Below, one piece after another: positions 1 through 5,177 of a DNA stretch of 5,749 nucleotides (positions are counted from its first letter, which is position 1; every line of letters starts with the position of its first letter). Source of the DNA: an uncultured Lachnospiraceae bacterium (GTDB lineage Bacteria; Bacillota; Clostridia; Lachnospirales; Lachnospiraceae). The stretch is from assembly GCA_902803245.1 (NCBI GenBank), contig CADCPJ010000242.1, positions 1 to 5,749 on the forward strand, written 5' to 3'. A program made the position numbers and the translations under genes. Under the pieces are notes generated by a model. That model saw only the letters and a program-made list of their open reading frames with translations, had not been told where the DNA came from and made no database searches.

Positions 1-47
1 CCGGGGCGCCGGGCAAGCTGCACCGGAAATGACATCACCCCTTCTCG

Positions 48-70
48 AATAAGAGCCGGGGTTTCTTATT
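48..70. repeat. AT-rich imperfect inverted repeat, possible weak terminator
   Basis: AATAAGA at 48-54 pairs perfectly with TCTTATT at 64-70 around a 9-base GC-rich centre, giving a 7-bp stem that one further G-U pair and a C-G pair can extend. The 3' arm is T-rich, so it could end transcription of an upstream gene on the plus strand. However, the stem is weak and the T-tract is interrupted. It could equally be the edge of an AT-rich promoter region for a divergent gene. Confidence 0.25.
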
Positions 71-192
71 TATAGCCGTACACGAAGTTGTCTCCGCAAG
101 GGGCACCTTCGGTGTGCAGGAACAGAGCATTTCGTTTTCCCTGTATGCAGTTAATCTGTGCAATTGCCTTCGGCAAGCTTAAGGTTAACCAG

Positions 193-198
193 TATAAT
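193..198 (+). promoter_or_regulatory. Candidate -10 box of a murC promoter
   Basis: A perfect TATAAT lies 58 bases before the murC start and would place the transcript start near 205. No convincing -35 hexamer lies 15-19 bases upstream (the best is TTCGGC-like), and there is no TGn extension. The call therefore rests on the -10 match alone. murC could instead be transcribed from further upstream. Confidence 0.3.
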
Positions 199-240
199 TG
201 ATAACGGGAGGCAGCAGAACCACTGCCGTTTCCCGACACA

Positions 241-247
241 AGAGGAG
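241..247 (+). promoter_or_regulatory. Ribosome binding site that fixes the murC start
   Basis: AGAGGAG lies 9 bases before the ATG at 257. This supports 257 rather than the in-frame GTG at 158 as the murC start. The 33 residues encoded between those two codons do not look like any part of the MurC family, whereas the protein from 257 begins just before the Rossmann-type nucleotide motif, as is usual for MurC. Confidence 0.75.
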
Positions 248-256
248 CCAGACCAT

Positions 257-1636
257 ATGTATCAGGTTGATTTTAAAATGAAGCAACACCTGCATTTTAT
301 CGGAATCGGCGGCATCAGCATGAGCGGACTCGCCGAGATCCTCCTAAGGGAGGGCTTTTCGATATCCGGATCGGACAGCAAGGCCTCCCCCCTCACGGAC
401 CACCTCAGGGAGCTCGGGGCCCGGATTTTCATAGGCCAGGCCGCCGAAAACATCTTCCCCGGCATCGACTGCGTGATCTATTCGGCGGCGATCCATCCCG
501 ACAACCCCGAATTTATCGCAGCCAAAGAGGCCAATCTCCCGATGCTCACCCGCGCGGAGCTCCTCGGCGAGATCATGCGGAACTACGACACCCCCATCGC
601 GGTGGCCGGCACTCACGGGAAGACCACGACGACCTCCATGTGCTCCCACATCCTGATGGAGGCCGGTCTCGATCCGACGATCACGGTGGGCGGCATCCTT
701 CCCTCCATCTCCGGCAACATCCGGGTGGGAAAATCCGGCACCTTCATTGCGGAGGCCTGTGAGTACACCAACAGCTTTCTCTCCTTCTTCCCGAAGATCG
801 AGATCATCTTAAACGTCGACGCCGATCACCTCGACTTCTTCAAAAACATCGAGGAGATCGCGGAGTCCTTCCACCGCTTCGCGATGATTCCGGGTGCGGA
901 CGGCACGCTCATCATGAACCGCGACACGCCTTTCTTCGACGTCGTCACGAAGGACGCAGCCGCCCGGATCATCACCTATTCCCTCGAGCAGAGCGCGGAT
1001 TACACTGCCGAGAACATCGTCTTCGACAGGCGGGGTTTTGCGGGCTTCACCTGCATTGAGAGAGGATCGGCCCTCGGAAACTTCGCGCTCTCCGTTCCCG
1101 GAATTCACAACGTCTCCAACGCCCTCGCCTCCATAGCGCTCGGCCGCAGGCTCGGCATCAGCGTCGAGGACATCGCGCGGGGGCTGATTGGCTTTACGGG
1201 CACGGACCGCCGCTTCCAGAAGAAAGGCACCGTCAACGGGGCCGAAGTCATCGATGACTACGCGCATCACCCGACCGAGATCCGGGCAACCTTGACGGCC
1301 GCGAAGAGCTATCCCCACAAGAAGCTCTTTGTTTCGTTCCAGCCCCACACCTACACGAGGACGAAGGCCCTTCTCCCGGAATTCGCCGATGCCCTCTCCC
1401 TGGCCGACCACGTCCTCCTGGCCGACATCTACGCGGCCCGCGAGAAGAACACCGTCGGCATCTCCTCAGAGGATCTGCTCGCCGAGCTTCAAAAAAGAGG
1501 CGTCGAAGCGGAATACTGCCCGAGCTTTGAGGAAATGGAATCCTCGCTCCGTGCACAGCTTTGCGAAGGCGACCTGTTGATAACTATGGGAGCGGGAAAT
1601 ATTGTAGAAGTGGGCGAAAACCTGGTCAGAGAATAG
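257..1636 (+). CDS. murC: UDP-N-acetylmuramate--L-alanine ligase MurC
   Basis: MurC is a cytoplasmic ligase that uses ATP to join L-alanine to UDP-N-acetylmuramate, the first amino-acid step of the peptidoglycan stem peptide. The protein is 459 residues, normal for the family, and shows all three Mur-ligase domains. The N-terminal UDP-binding fold has GIGGISMSGLA at residues 16-26. The central ATPase domain has the P-loop AGTHGKTTTT at 117-126 (Lys122), EACEYTNSF from 166, NVDADHLDFF from 186 with the conserved His191, and GIHNVSNALA from 282. The C-terminal domain carries DDYAHHPTE at 333-341, FQPHTYTRT from 361 and MGAGNI at 444-449. AGTHGK, EACEY and DDYAHHP identify MurC rather than MurD, MurE or MurF. 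I see no frameshift or missing catalytic motif. The next gene starts 241 bases downstream behind its own promoter, so murC is probably not strictly co-transcribed with the replication genes, although read-through cannot be excluded. Confidence 0.97.
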   Translation: MYQVDFKMKQHLHFIGIGGISMSGLAEILLREGFSISGSDSKASPLTDHLRELGARIFIGQAAENIFPGIDCVIYSAAIHPDNPEFIAAKEANLPMLTRAELLGEIMRNYDTPIAVAGTHGKTTTTSMCSHILMEAGLDPTITVGGILPSISGNIRVGKSGTFIAEACEYTNSFLSFFPKIEIILNVDADHLDFFKNIEEIAESFHRFAMIPGADGTLIMNRDTPFFDVVTKDAAARIITYSLEQSADYTAENIVFDRRGFAGFTCIERGSALGNFALSVPGIHNVSNALASIALGRRLGISVEDIARGLIGFTGTDRRFQKKGTVNGAEVIDDYAHHPTEIRATLTAAKSYPHKKLFVSFQPHTYTRTKALLPEFADALSLADHVLLADIYAAREKNTVGISSEDLLAELQKRGVEAEYCPSFEEMESSLRAQLCEGDLLITMGAGNIVEVGENLVRE

Positions 1637-1714
1637 ATATCCACGTTATTCACAGCATCCACAGCCCGTTTTTTCCACTAATAGTGGTCCGGCTGTGGAT
1701 GATTTTGTGGATGC
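1637..1714. promoter_or_regulatory. Cluster of six DnaA-box-like 9-mers
   Basis: Starting at the base after the murC stop, three 9-mers abut head to tail: ATATCCACG (1637-1645), TTATTCACA (1646-1654) and GCATCCACA (1655-1663). A fourth, TTTTCCACT, lies at 1671-1679. Two face the other way: TGTGGATGA (1694-1702, read as TCATCCACA) and TGTGGATGC (1706-1714, read as GCATCCACA). Against TTATCCACA the matches are 7, 8, 7, 7, 8 and 7 of 9; the box at 1646 fits TTATNCACA perfectly. DnaA, the bacterial initiator, binds such sites. The cluster ends about 17 bases before the extended -10 of the dnaD-like operon, so it is well placed to control that promoter or to titrate DnaA. The motif matches are seen; binding is inferred. 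Confidence 0.7.
1656..1701. repeat. 11-bp perfect inverted repeat with a nested smaller hairpin
   Basis: CATCCACAGCC (1656-1666) is the exact reverse complement of GGCTGTGGATG (1691-1701). Inside the 24-base centre a second inverted repeat, CCACT (1675-1679) / AGTGG (1683-1687), closes a three-base loop. The arms contain one DnaA-box-like site each, so the dyad may simply reflect oppositely facing boxes. As RNA it could form a strong stem-loop after murC, but no T-run follows the 3' arm, so a standard intrinsic terminator is unlikely. Confidence 0.8.
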
Positions 1715-1730
1715 GGCTTCGGGGAGATCT

Positions 1731-1739
1731 TGCTATACT
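1731..1739 (+). promoter_or_regulatory. Extended -10 promoter of the dnaD-like/loader/prs operon
   Basis: TGCTATACT fits the extended -10 pattern TGnTATAAT with one mismatch in the hexamer (TATACT at 1734-1739). There is no recognisable -35 at the usual distance, which is tolerated for extended -10 promoters. The expected transcript start is near 1746, giving a leader of about 130 nt. The hexamer sits inside a small perfect inverted repeat, CTATA/TATAG, at 1733-1743. The last DnaA-box-like site (1706-1714) would lie around -40 to -32 relative to that start. Confidence 0.5.
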
Positions 1740-1751
1740 ATAGTGACCGCA

Positions 1752-1769
1752 CGGAGGCAAAGCCTGCCG
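1752..1769 (+). other. Leader hairpin near the expected 5' end of the transcript
   Basis: CGGAGGC (1752-1758) pairs with GCCT (1762-1765) plus CCG (1767-1769), leaving one bulged G at 1766 and an AAA loop. This 7-bp GC-rich hairpin would begin only a few bases after the predicted transcript start. It could stabilise the 5' end or form part of a larger folded leader. It is not followed by a T-run, so it is not an intrinsic terminator. Confidence 0.45.
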
Positions 1770-1788
1770 CCCCTTATCGTGTCAGCAA

Positions 1789-1844
1789 GACAGGCATCTG
1801 CAGCGAAAGCGCATGCATGAAGGGAACCGCCTGCGGCACCTGTC
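1789..1844 (+). other. Possible three-way-junction fold in the dnaD-like 5' leader
   Basis: GACAGG (1789-1794) pairs exactly with CCTGTC (1839-1844), enclosing two smaller hairpins. The first has TGCA (1799-1802) and GC (1803-1804), a GAAA tetraloop at 1805-1808, then GC (1809-1810), a three-base bulge and TGCA (1814-1817). The second has CCG (1827-1829) paired with CGG (1834-1836). The fold is followed by an A-rich linker and the ribosome binding site. It does not match the consensus of any riboswitch class I know. The pairing was done by eye, without an energy calculation or covariation. Confidence 0.35.
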
Positions 1845-1860
1845 AAACATAAAAAGATCA

Positions 1861-1874
1861 GAACCCGGGAGTTC
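1861..1874 (+). promoter_or_regulatory. Ribosome binding site of the dnaD-like gene inside a small inverted repeat
   Basis: CGGGAG at 1866-1871 lies 6 bases before the ATG at 1878 and is the likely Shine-Dalgarno element. It is partly enclosed by GAAC (1861-1864) / GTTC (1871-1874), a 4-bp stem that would hide part of it. The stem is short, so occlusion would be modest at best. Confidence 0.55.
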
Positions 1875-1877
1875 TAT

Positions 1878-2915
1878 ATGGACATTATAAAGCTGCGCTC
1901 CTGCTTCTCGCAGGATGTCACCGTCATTGCAAATGATTTTCTGGACCGCTTCCTCCCCGAAGCCAACGGGGATTTTCTGCGCATCTATCTCTATCTGGTC
2001 CGCATCGCGGGCAGCGGCAGCGACTCTCTGTCGCTGTGCAGCGTGGCCGACCGGATGAACTGCACGGAAAATGACGTGAACCGCGCCCTCCGCTACTGGG
2101 AGAGAGAGGGAGTCATCACCCTCTCAAAGAACGAAGGCGGCGAGCTCACGGACATCGCTTTCACCAGTTACTGCAAGCCCGACGCCCGCACGGACGCCCC
2201 GGCGGCGGAGAAGCCCTCGGACATCACGGCCGAGCGGCTGACCGAGCTCGGGGAGCGGGAGGACATCCGGGAGCTCCTCTTCATCGCCCAGCAGTATATC
2301 GGAAAACCGCTGTCCCGCTCCGAGATGCAGAAGATCTGTTTCTTCTACGACAGCCTTCATTTTTCGCCGGATCTCATCGATTACCTGATCGAGTACTGCG
2401 TGAGCCGCGGGCACAAGAGCTTCCACTACATCGAGAAAGTGGCCCTCGGGTGGAAGGAGCAGGGAATCTCCACGGTGCGCGACGCGCGCGTCATAGCCGG
2501 GAGCTACCACAGGGAGTACTACGATATCTTAAAGGCCCTCGGCATCGACAACCACCACCCGGTGGAGGCGGAGGTCCGCGTCATGAAGAAATGGATCGAG
2601 AAATACAACCTCCCCCTCGACCTCATCAAGGAGGCCTGCACGCGGACCGTGATGGGGGCGTCGAAGCCGACGCTCAATTACACGGACAGCATCCTGACGA
2701 AGTGGTACAGCCGGGGAGTCCGCACCATGGACGACGTGCTTGCCCTCGACGAGGAGTACATAAAAGAGCAGGATGCGAAGAAGGCCCAGCGCGCGGACGC
2801 GGGAAGAGGCAAAAAGCGCGGGGCGAATGCATTTTCGAATTTCGAACAGAGAGATTACGACTTCCGCCAACTGGAGAGCGCCCTCCTGCAGCGCGCCTCC
2901 GGCGACGCGGAATAA
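1878..2915 (+). CDS. DnaD-domain replication initiation protein (DnaB-type, two DnaD domains)
   Basis: This cytoplasmic DNA-binding protein most likely acts in primosome assembly, helping to place the replicative helicase on DNA. It has 345 residues. Residues about 30-85 resemble the winged-helix N-terminal domain (DDBH1), with a helix-turn-helix-like stretch LSLCSVADRMNCTENDVNRA. Two tandem DnaD (DDBH2) domains follow at about 130-205 and 216-288. They can be aligned to each other and both end in the family's Y-x3-I-x4-W pattern (FHYIEKVALGW at 182-192; LNYTDSILTKW at 266-276). A lysine- and arginine-rich linker at 300-314 leads to a tail, NFEQRDYDFRQLE (321-333), common in clostridial DnaD proteins. 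B. subtilis DnaD has one DDBH2 domain and DnaB two, so the architecture is DnaB-like, and so is its place before a DnaI-like loader. The loader gene starts 12 bases after its stop. A phage-type replisome organizer is possible, but the context looks chromosomal. Confidence 0.88.
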   Translation: MDIIKLRSCFSQDVTVIANDFLDRFLPEANGDFLRIYLYLVRIAGSGSDSLSLCSVADRMNCTENDVNRALRYWEREGVITLSKNEGGELTDIAFTSYCKPDARTDAPAAEKPSDITAERLTELGEREDIRELLFIAQQYIGKPLSRSEMQKICFFYDSLHFSPDLIDYLIEYCVSRGHKSFHYIEKVALGWKEQGISTVRDARVIAGSYHREYYDILKALGIDNHHPVEAEVRVMKKWIEKYNLPLDLIKEACTRTVMGASKPTLNYTDSILTKWYSRGVRTMDDVLALDEEYIKEQDAKKAQRADAGRGKKRGANAFSNFEQRDYDFRQLESALLQRASGDAE

Positions 2916-2927
2916 CCCGGAGGTCCT

Positions 2928-3920
2928 ATGGCACTGAGCAACGTCCAGTACGACGCCGTGATGCGGCACTATGACGAAGTCCGCGAGCGCAGGAGATACG
3001 AGCAGACTCTTCACACAGAGCGAATCTACCGGGAAATCCCCGAGATGATGAGCCTCGACGACGAGATCGCCTCCCGCTCCCTTCACGCCGCGAGGGCGAG
3101 GATCGAAGATCCCGCGGCCGACCTCTCCGACTACTCGACTGAGATGACGCGGATCATTTCCAGAAAGAAGGAGCTTCTTAAGTGTCACGGCTATTCTCCC
3201 GACTATCTGGAGCTGCAGTACGACTGCCCCAGGTGCAGGGATACAGGGCTCGTGAACGGAAAGCACTGCTCCTGCTTCGACCGCACGGCGGCGGAGCTTC
3301 TCTACGGCACCTACTCCCTCAAAAGTGCGCTGGATAAAGAAAACTTCAGCCGCTTTTCCTTCGAGTGGTATTCTGATACAATGGTGGATGAGACGACAGG
3401 CATGAGCGCGCTCGGGCTCGCCTATGAGGCCGCCGAGGCGGCGCACGCGATGTTCCGGGGCGGCCGCATCCGCGGGAACCTCTACCTCTACGGCAACACG
3501 GGGGTCGGAAAGACCTTTCTCACCCACTGCATTGCGAAAGAGGCCCTGGATGCAGGGCTTGCGATTCTTTGCTTCTCGGCGGCAGACTTATTTGACACCC
3601 TCGCCGAGTGCACATTTGACCGGACATCCTCCGGAGGAAACGTCCTTAAGAATCTCGTGACATCCTCGGATCTCCTCATTATCGACGACCTCGGCACGGA
3701 GCTGACCAATGCCTTCTCGGCATCCGAGCTCTTCCGGATCGTCAATGAGAGAATCAGCCTGGAGCGCTCCACGGTGATCTCAACGAACCTGGCGCTCAAG
3801 GACTTGCGGGAGAGATACTCGGAGCGGGTGCTCTCGAGAATCATGAGCGAATACACGATCAAAAAACTCATCGGCGCAGACATACGCATCCAGAAAAAGC
3901 TGAGCGGAGGCAGGCTATGA
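2928..3920 (+). CDS. dnaC: Helicase loader, DnaC/DnaI-type AAA+ ATPase
   Basis: This cytoplasmic AAA+ ATPase is expected to deliver the replicative helicase to the origin or to restarting forks, working with the DnaD-domain protein encoded just upstream. It has 330 residues, close to B. subtilis DnaI. The N-terminal half is the likely helicase-binding region, helical at first and then carrying a cysteine cluster: C100, C103, C114 and C116 (CPRC...HCSC, with His113 beside it), resembling the zinc site of DnaI-type loaders. The ATPase half shows Walker A GNTGVGKT (189-196), Walker B LLIIDDLGTE (249-258, Asp253/Asp254), a sensor-1 region STVISTN ending at Asn287, and SERVLSRI (298-305), where an arginine finger is expected. 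IstB, the transposase helper, shares this ATPase core, but there is no transposase nearby and the Cys-rich N-terminus favours the loader. GGAGGT at 2919-2924 lies just before the start. The stop overlaps the prs start, which suggests translational coupling. Confidence 0.92.
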   Translation: MALSNVQYDAVMRHYDEVRERRRYEQTLHTERIYREIPEMMSLDDEIASRSLHAARARIEDPAADLSDYSTEMTRIISRKKELLKCHGYSPDYLELQYDCPRCRDTGLVNGKHCSCFDRTAAELLYGTYSLKSALDKENFSRFSFEWYSDTMVDETTGMSALGLAYEAAEAAHAMFRGGRIRGNLYLYGNTGVGKTFLTHCIAKEALDAGLAILCFSAADLFDTLAECTFDRTSSGGNVLKNLVTSSDLLIIDDLGTELTNAFSASELFRIVNERISLERSTVISTNLALKDLRERYSERVLSRIMSEYTIKKLIGADIRIQKKLSGGRL

Positions 3921-5113
3921 CAGCAGACAGATATGAGGCACAGATCAAACCCGTTTTCCACTCTACACCCGAGGGGCGGCTCGCCCTCATCGTACTTCCC
4001 AGCATGCAGACCGTGGGGAAGAAGGTGGACGAATACCTCGTCGAGTGGAGGCGCGAGCGGGCCGAGAAGGACCCGCGGCTCATGAACAACGACTATGTCC
4101 GCGACAGCTTTCTTTTGAAGGCGGACACGCCCCGCTTCGGCTCCGGGGAGGGCAAGGGCTCCATAAGGGAGTCCGTCCGCGGAGACGACCTCTACATCAT
4201 GGTCGATGTCACGAATTACTCCCTGACCTACAAGATGTCCGGATTCGAGAACGTGATGTCCCCGGACGACCATTTCCAGGATTTGAAAAGGGTAATTGCC
4301 GCTGCCGGGCGGAAGCCCCGCCGGGTCAACGTCATTATGCCCTATCTCTATGAGGGCAGGCAGATCAAGCAGAACGGGCGCGAATCCCTGGACTGCTCGG
4401 GCGCCCTGCAGGAGCTCGAGAACCTCGGAGTGGACAACATCCTCACCTTCGACGCCCACGACGCCCGCGTGCAGAACGCTATTCCCATGGCCGGCTTCGA
4501 GACGGTGACGCCGACCTACCAGTTCATCAAGAACGTCCTGCGCTGCGCCCCCGACTTAAAGATCGACAGCGATCACCTGATGGTCATAAGCCCCGACGAG
4601 GGCGGCATGGGCCGGGCGATCTATCTGGCCAACGTTCTCGGCGTGGATATGGGGATGTTCTTCAAGAGGAAGGACTACAACATATTGAAGGACGGGCGGA
4701 ATCCAGTTCTCGCGCACGAGTTCCTCGGCTCCGAGGTGGCGGGAAAGGACATCATCGTCATCGACGACATGATCTCCTCCGGGGCCGGCGTGCTGGAGAC
4801 CGCCGAGCTCCTCAAGAAGCGGAAGGCGGGCCGGATCTTCATCTGCTCGACCTTCGGCATCCTGACGGGGGGAACGCAGCCATTTGACGCCGCCTACAAG
4901 AAGAAGCTCTTCGACAAGCTGATCACGACGAACCTCGTCTACCAGCCGGAGGAACTGCTCAGCAAGCCCTATTACCGAAGCTGCGACATGAGCAAGTACC
5001 TGGCGCTCCTCATCGACACGCTGAATCACGACGTGTCGCTGTCGACCCTCTTAAATCCGATTGACCGGATCAAGAAGGTGTTAAGCAAGCACGCCGAGGG
5101 AATCGCTGTGTAA
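3917..5113 (+). CDS. prs: Ribose-phosphate pyrophosphokinase (PRPP synthase), long divergent form
   Basis: Prs transfers pyrophosphate from ATP to ribose 5-phosphate, making PRPP for purine, pyrimidine, histidine, tryptophan and NAD synthesis in the cytoplasm. Family landmarks appear in order: ESVRGDDLYI (85-94, flag region), MPYLYEGRQ (141-149), LTFDAHDARVQ (176-186, with the counterpart of the catalytic-domain histidine at His181), ISPDEGGMGRA (224-234), FFKRKDYN (248-255, matching the KRR flexible loop) and the PRPP-binding loop IIVIDDMISSG (279-289). At 398 residues it is well above the roughly 310-320 of common bacterial Prs. The extra length is an N-terminal extension of about 38 residues, an insertion near 103-120 (with MSPDDHFQDLKR) and a longer C-terminus. 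I know this long type from Lachnospiraceae-like genomes. The start overlaps the loader stop as ATGA, and GGAGG at 3906-3910 lies 6 bases upstream. Its lysine at 250 and the Asp283/Asp284 pair suggest an active enzyme rather than a Prs-associated protein. Confidence 0.93.
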   Translation: MTADRYEAQIKPVFHSTPEGRLALIVLPSMQTVGKKVDEYLVEWRRERAEKDPRLMNNDYVRDSFLLKADTPRFGSGEGKGSIRESVRGDDLYIMVDVTNYSLTYKMSGFENVMSPDDHFQDLKRVIAAAGRKPRRVNVIMPYLYEGRQIKQNGRESLDCSGALQELENLGVDNILTFDAHDARVQNAIPMAGFETVTPTYQFIKNVLRCAPDLKIDSDHLMVISPDEGGMGRAIYLANVLGVDMGMFFKRKDYNILKDGRNPVLAHEFLGSEVAGKDIIVIDDMISSGAGVLETAELLKKRKAGRIFICSTFGILTGGTQPFDAAYKKKLFDKLITTNLVYQPEELLSKPYYRSCDMSKYLALLIDTLNHDVSLSTLLNPIDRIKKVLSKHAEGIAV

Positions 5114-5116
5114 CGG

Positions 5117-5157
5117 AAAAAGGTGACATTGGGGACAGTCCCCAATGTCACCTTTTT
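5117..5157. terminator. Bidirectional intrinsic terminator, perfect 20-bp inverted repeat
   Basis: The arms at 5117-5136 and 5138-5157 are exact reverse complements around a single central A at 5137. They begin with AAAAAGGTGACATT and end with AATGTCACCTTTTT. The stem starts 3 bases after the prs stop and lies 20 bases from the clpB stop on the other strand. Each strand ends in five T residues, so the same hairpin can terminate both convergent transcripts. The GGGGACaGTCCCC core is unusually regular for a terminator and resembles dispersed REP-type palindromes. Confidence 0.88.
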
Positions 5158-5177
5158 GAAACGATTCGAGTAACCGT

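Larger units (their letters stand above)
1..256. other. Leader/intergenic region upstream of murC
   Basis: No complete gene can be supported here. The first bases could be the tail of a plus-strand gene (a frame ending GKLHRK with TGA at 30-32) or the start of a divergent minus-strand gene (ATG at 35-33, preceded by AAGGGG); about 30 bases are too few to choose. The stretch contains several short inverted repeats: an AT-rich one at 48-70, CACC/GGTG at 104-114 around TTC, TGCA...ACAG/CTGT...TGCA at 115-149, and TTGCC/GGCAA at 164-176. A good -10 hexamer lies at 193-198 and the murC ribosome binding site at 241-247. I recognise no known riboswitch or T-box core. Confidence 0.5.

Noticed and set aside
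164..176. TTGCC/GGCAA hairpin before murC as a terminator or attenuator
   Set aside because: The stem is only 5 bp with a three-base loop and no following T-run.
158..256. In-frame GTG at 158 as an alternative, longer start for murC
   Set aside because: The extra 33 residues do not resemble MurC, the -10-like TATAAT lies inside this stretch, and the ATG at 257 has a good Shine-Dalgarno at the right distance and gives the usual protein length.
1745..1845. Known riboswitch: GCAAAGCC at 1757-1764 recalls cyclic-di-GMP class I; the GTCAG...GAC...GGC run at 1781-1795 recalls the cobalamin B12 box
   Set aside because: The remaining conserved elements and their order are missing in both cases, so these are short chance similarities.
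1637..1877. Chromosomal origin of replication (oriC)
   Set aside because: There are DnaA-like boxes but no dnaA, dnaN or rpmH nearby and no extended AT-rich unwinding region; most boxes are only 7/9 matches. A regulatory or titration site fits better.
2928..3920. IstB-type transposition helper
   Set aside because: The ATPase core is shared, but there is no adjacent IstA or inverted terminal repeats, and the Cys-cluster N-terminus and DnaD neighbour point to a chromosomal helicase loader.
2529..4459. Long minus-strand open frames opposite the dnaD-like, loader and prs genes (about 2529-3527 and 3488-4459)
   Set aside because: They run antisense to genes with clear family motifs, encode low-complexity Arg/Val/Gly-rich protein without recognisable domains, and are expected in GC-rich DNA.
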